Below are positions 62,219-64,000 of a DNA stretch of 64,000 nucleotides, piece by piece. A program made the position numbers and the translations under genes. The notes beneath the pieces are model-generated. The model was not told the origin of the DNA. It worked only from the letters and a program-made list of their open reading frames with translations, and did no database searches. How positions within the stretch are numbered: the first letter of the stretch is position 1; the number at the start of each line of letters is the position of its first letter. Source of the stretch: Limanda limanda (lineage: Eukaryota; Chordata; Actinopteri; Pleuronectiformes; Pleuronectidae); contig NW_026870392.1 in assembly GCF_963576545.1 (NCBI RefSeq), positions 248,001-312,000 on the forward strand. The letters are read 5' to 3'.

Positions 62219-63824
62219 GCAAGTAGGCTCTACCCCCACTAAATGGGGTAGCGCGCATCGATCGGTACCATCCTTGAGCTTCTCCGACTTTCGGAAGGGT
62301 TAGGGTTAGGGTTAGGGATGAAAGCACATAGGAGAAAGAGATATTCTTGAATAACTTTTTTTGTGAAGGTCGGAGAGACTTGGAAAGTGGTTGCATCTGG
62401 ACTAATTTGGGTCCTGCGGATCGATTGGTACCATCCTCGAGCTTGTACGACCTTCGGAAGAGGTCGACCGACGAAATTCCCCCAAATCTGAGGAGATATT
62501 CTTGAATAACTTTTTTTGTGAAGGTCGGAGAGACTTGCAAGTAGGCTCTACCCCCACTAAATGGGGTAGCGCGCATCGATCGGTACCATCCTTGAGCTTC
62601 TCCGACTTTCGGAAGGGTTAGGGTTAGGGTTAGGGATGAAAGCACATAGGAGAAAGAGATATTCTTGAATAACGTTTTTTGTGAAGGTCGGAGAGACTTG
62701 CAAGTAGGCTCTACCCCCACTAAATGGGGTAGCGCGCATCGATCGGTACCATCCTTGAGCTTCTCCGACTTTCAGAAGGGTTAGGGTTAGGGTTAGGGAT
62801 GAAAGCACATAGGAGAAAGAGATATTCTTGAATAACTTTTTTTGTGAAGGTCGGAGAGACTTGGAAAGTGGTTGCATCTGGACTAATTTGGGTCCTGCGG
62901 ATCGATTGGTAACATCCCCGAGCTTGTACGACCTTCGGAAGAGGTCGACCGACGAAATTCCCCCAAATCTGAGGAGATATTCTTGAATAACTTTTTTTGT
63001 GAAGGTCGGAGAGACTTGCAAGTAGGCTCTACCCCCACTAAATGGGGTAGCGCACATCGATCGGTACCATCCTTGAGCTTCTCCGACTTTCGGAAGGGTT
63101 AGGGTTAGGGTTAGGGATGAAAGCACATAGGAGAAAGAGATATTCTTGAATAACTTTTTTTGTGAAAGTCGGAGAGACTTGCAAGTAGGCTCTACCCCCA
63201 CTAAATGGGGTAGCGCACATCGATCGGTACCATCCTTGAGCTTCTCCGACTTTCGGAAGGGTTAGGGTTAGGGTTAGGGTTGAAAGCACATAGGAGAAAG
63301 AGATATTCTTGAATAACTTTTTTTGTGAAGGTCGGAGAGACTTGCAAGTAGGCTCTACCCCCACTAAATGGGGTAGCGCGCATCGATCGGTACCATTCTT
63401 GAGCTTCTCCGACTTTCGGAAGGGTTAGGGTTAGGGTTAGGGATGAAAGCACATAGGAGAAAGAGATATTCTTGAATAACTTTTTTTGTGAAGGTCGGAG
63501 AGACTTGGAAAGTGGTTGCATCTGGACTAATTTGGGTCCTGCGGATCGATTGGTACCATCCCCGAGCTTGTACGACCTTCGGAAGAGGTCGACCGACGAA
63601 ATTCCCCCAAATCTGAGGAGATATTCTTGAATAACTTTTTTTGTGAAGGTCGGAGAGACTTGCAAGTAGGCTCTACCCCCACTAAATGGGGTAGCGCGCA
63701 TCGATCGGTACCATCCTTGAGCTTCTCCGACTTTCGGAAGGGTTAGGGTTAGGGTTAGGGATGAAAGCACATAGGAGAAAGAGATATTCTTGAATAACTT
63801 TTTTTGTGAAGGTCGGAGAGACTT

Positions 63825-64000
63825 GCAAGTAGGCTCTACCCCCACTAAATGGGGTAGCGCGCATCGATCGGTACCATCCTTGAGCTTCTCCGACTTTCGG
63901 AAGGGTTAGGGTTAGGGTTAGGGATGAAAGCACATAGGAGAAAGAGATATTCTTGAATAACTTTTTTTGTGAAGGTCGGAGAGACTTGCAAGTAGGCTCT
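63825..64000 (+). repeat. Start of a further block Y turn
   Basis: One complete A (63825-63987), equivalent to 52308-52470, plus 13 bp of the next monomer. The array is cut by the window edge. Confidence 0.85.

Larger units (their letters stand above)
52308..63824 (+). repeat. Region III block Y, copy 3 (11,517 bp, with nested duplication)
   Basis: Follows Y copy 2 directly, without an X block. It matches copy 2 at an offset of 8,642 up to 59343 and, after a nested 2,875-bp duplication, at 11,517 from 62219 onward. B at 52954, 53598, 55668, 57418, 58062, 58863, 60293, 60937, 61738, 62382, 62863 and 63507. Private changes are CTTTGTTTGTG near 54047 and AGTGTGCTCC near 54076. AATGGAGTAG occurs at about 57281 and 60156. 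Confidence 0.93.
1..64000 (+). repeat. Satellite array of A (163 bp) and B (155 bp) monomers filling the window
   Basis: Every base belongs to a head-to-tail tandem array on one strand, with no inversion and no unique insert. I phase monomers at the junction after the shared ending GAGACTT: A begins GCAAGTAGG and B begins GGAAAGTGG. There are 319 complete A-type and 79 complete B monomers, a 127-bp A fragment at the left edge and a 13-bp A fragment at the right edge. A length variants are 32 monomers with two instead of three TTAGGG (157 bp; one of these is cut to 155), seven 134-bp deletions, six 165-bp forms, and eight one-base insertions (five chimeric, three other). Summed lengths equal 64,000. 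Two B monomers are never adjacent. The array continues past both ends. Family identity is unknown to me; a subtelomeric satellite is the best guess from the telomeric content. Confidence 0.98.

Noticed and set aside
1..64000. CRISPR array or other bacterial repeat system
   Set aside because: Repeats are contiguous, 155-163 bp long, have no unique spacers, and no cas-like gene is present.
1..64000. Transposon, LTR or retroelement inserts, tRNA or rRNA genes
   Set aside because: The monomer tally accounts for all 64,000 bases, with no unassigned segment longer than a few bases.

Overview
The whole 64-kb window is one uninterrupted head-to-tail satellite DNA array. I see no protein gene, RNA gene, transposon or unique sequence in it. 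The organism is almost certainly a eukaryote: the array is tens of kilobases long, has near-nucleosomal monomers and carries TTAGGG telomere-type repeats in every major monomer. TTAGGG telomeres occur in animals, many fungi, trypanosomatids and other protists, so lineage cannot be fixed, and I do not recognise the satellite family. The likely setting is a subtelomeric, or less likely pericentromeric, heterochromatin block (inference). || Two related monomers make up the array. Monomer A is 163 bp (about 47% GC by hand count) and contains GGG(TTAGGG)3. Monomer B is 155 bp, is recognisably homologous to A, and has unrelated sequence in place of the telomeric tract. Both end in the same 44-bp block. 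My tally is 319 complete A-type and 79 complete B monomers plus 127-bp and 13-bp edge fragments. With the length variants included (157, 134, 164 and 165 bp A forms, one 150-bp B), this sums to exactly 64,000 bp. || Layout. Region I (1-11084) is six turns of a higher-order repeat (HOR) of 1,772 bp (8 A + 3 B), with 2,098- and 1,934-bp versions. Region II (11085-30994) is a patchwork: a 956-bp tandem pair, a 2,733-bp pair, and a 5,949-bp block followed by a 5,623-bp copy lacking two A monomers. Region III (30995-64000) has the largest repeats, arranged X-Y-X'-Y'-Y''-(start of a further Y). The X+Y turn is 10,416 bp, Y' is 8,642 bp, and Y'' is 11,517 bp because it contains a nested 2,875-bp duplication. 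Shared private mutations give the order of several amplification steps. || The points of most interest are the satellite/telomere hybrid monomer with exactly four G-tracts, the conserved block at which A and B are exchanged, the strict absence of adjacent B monomers, and the layered record of recent unequal exchange. Open reading frames of up to 373 codons on the minus strand come from repeat periodicity and are not annotated as genes.
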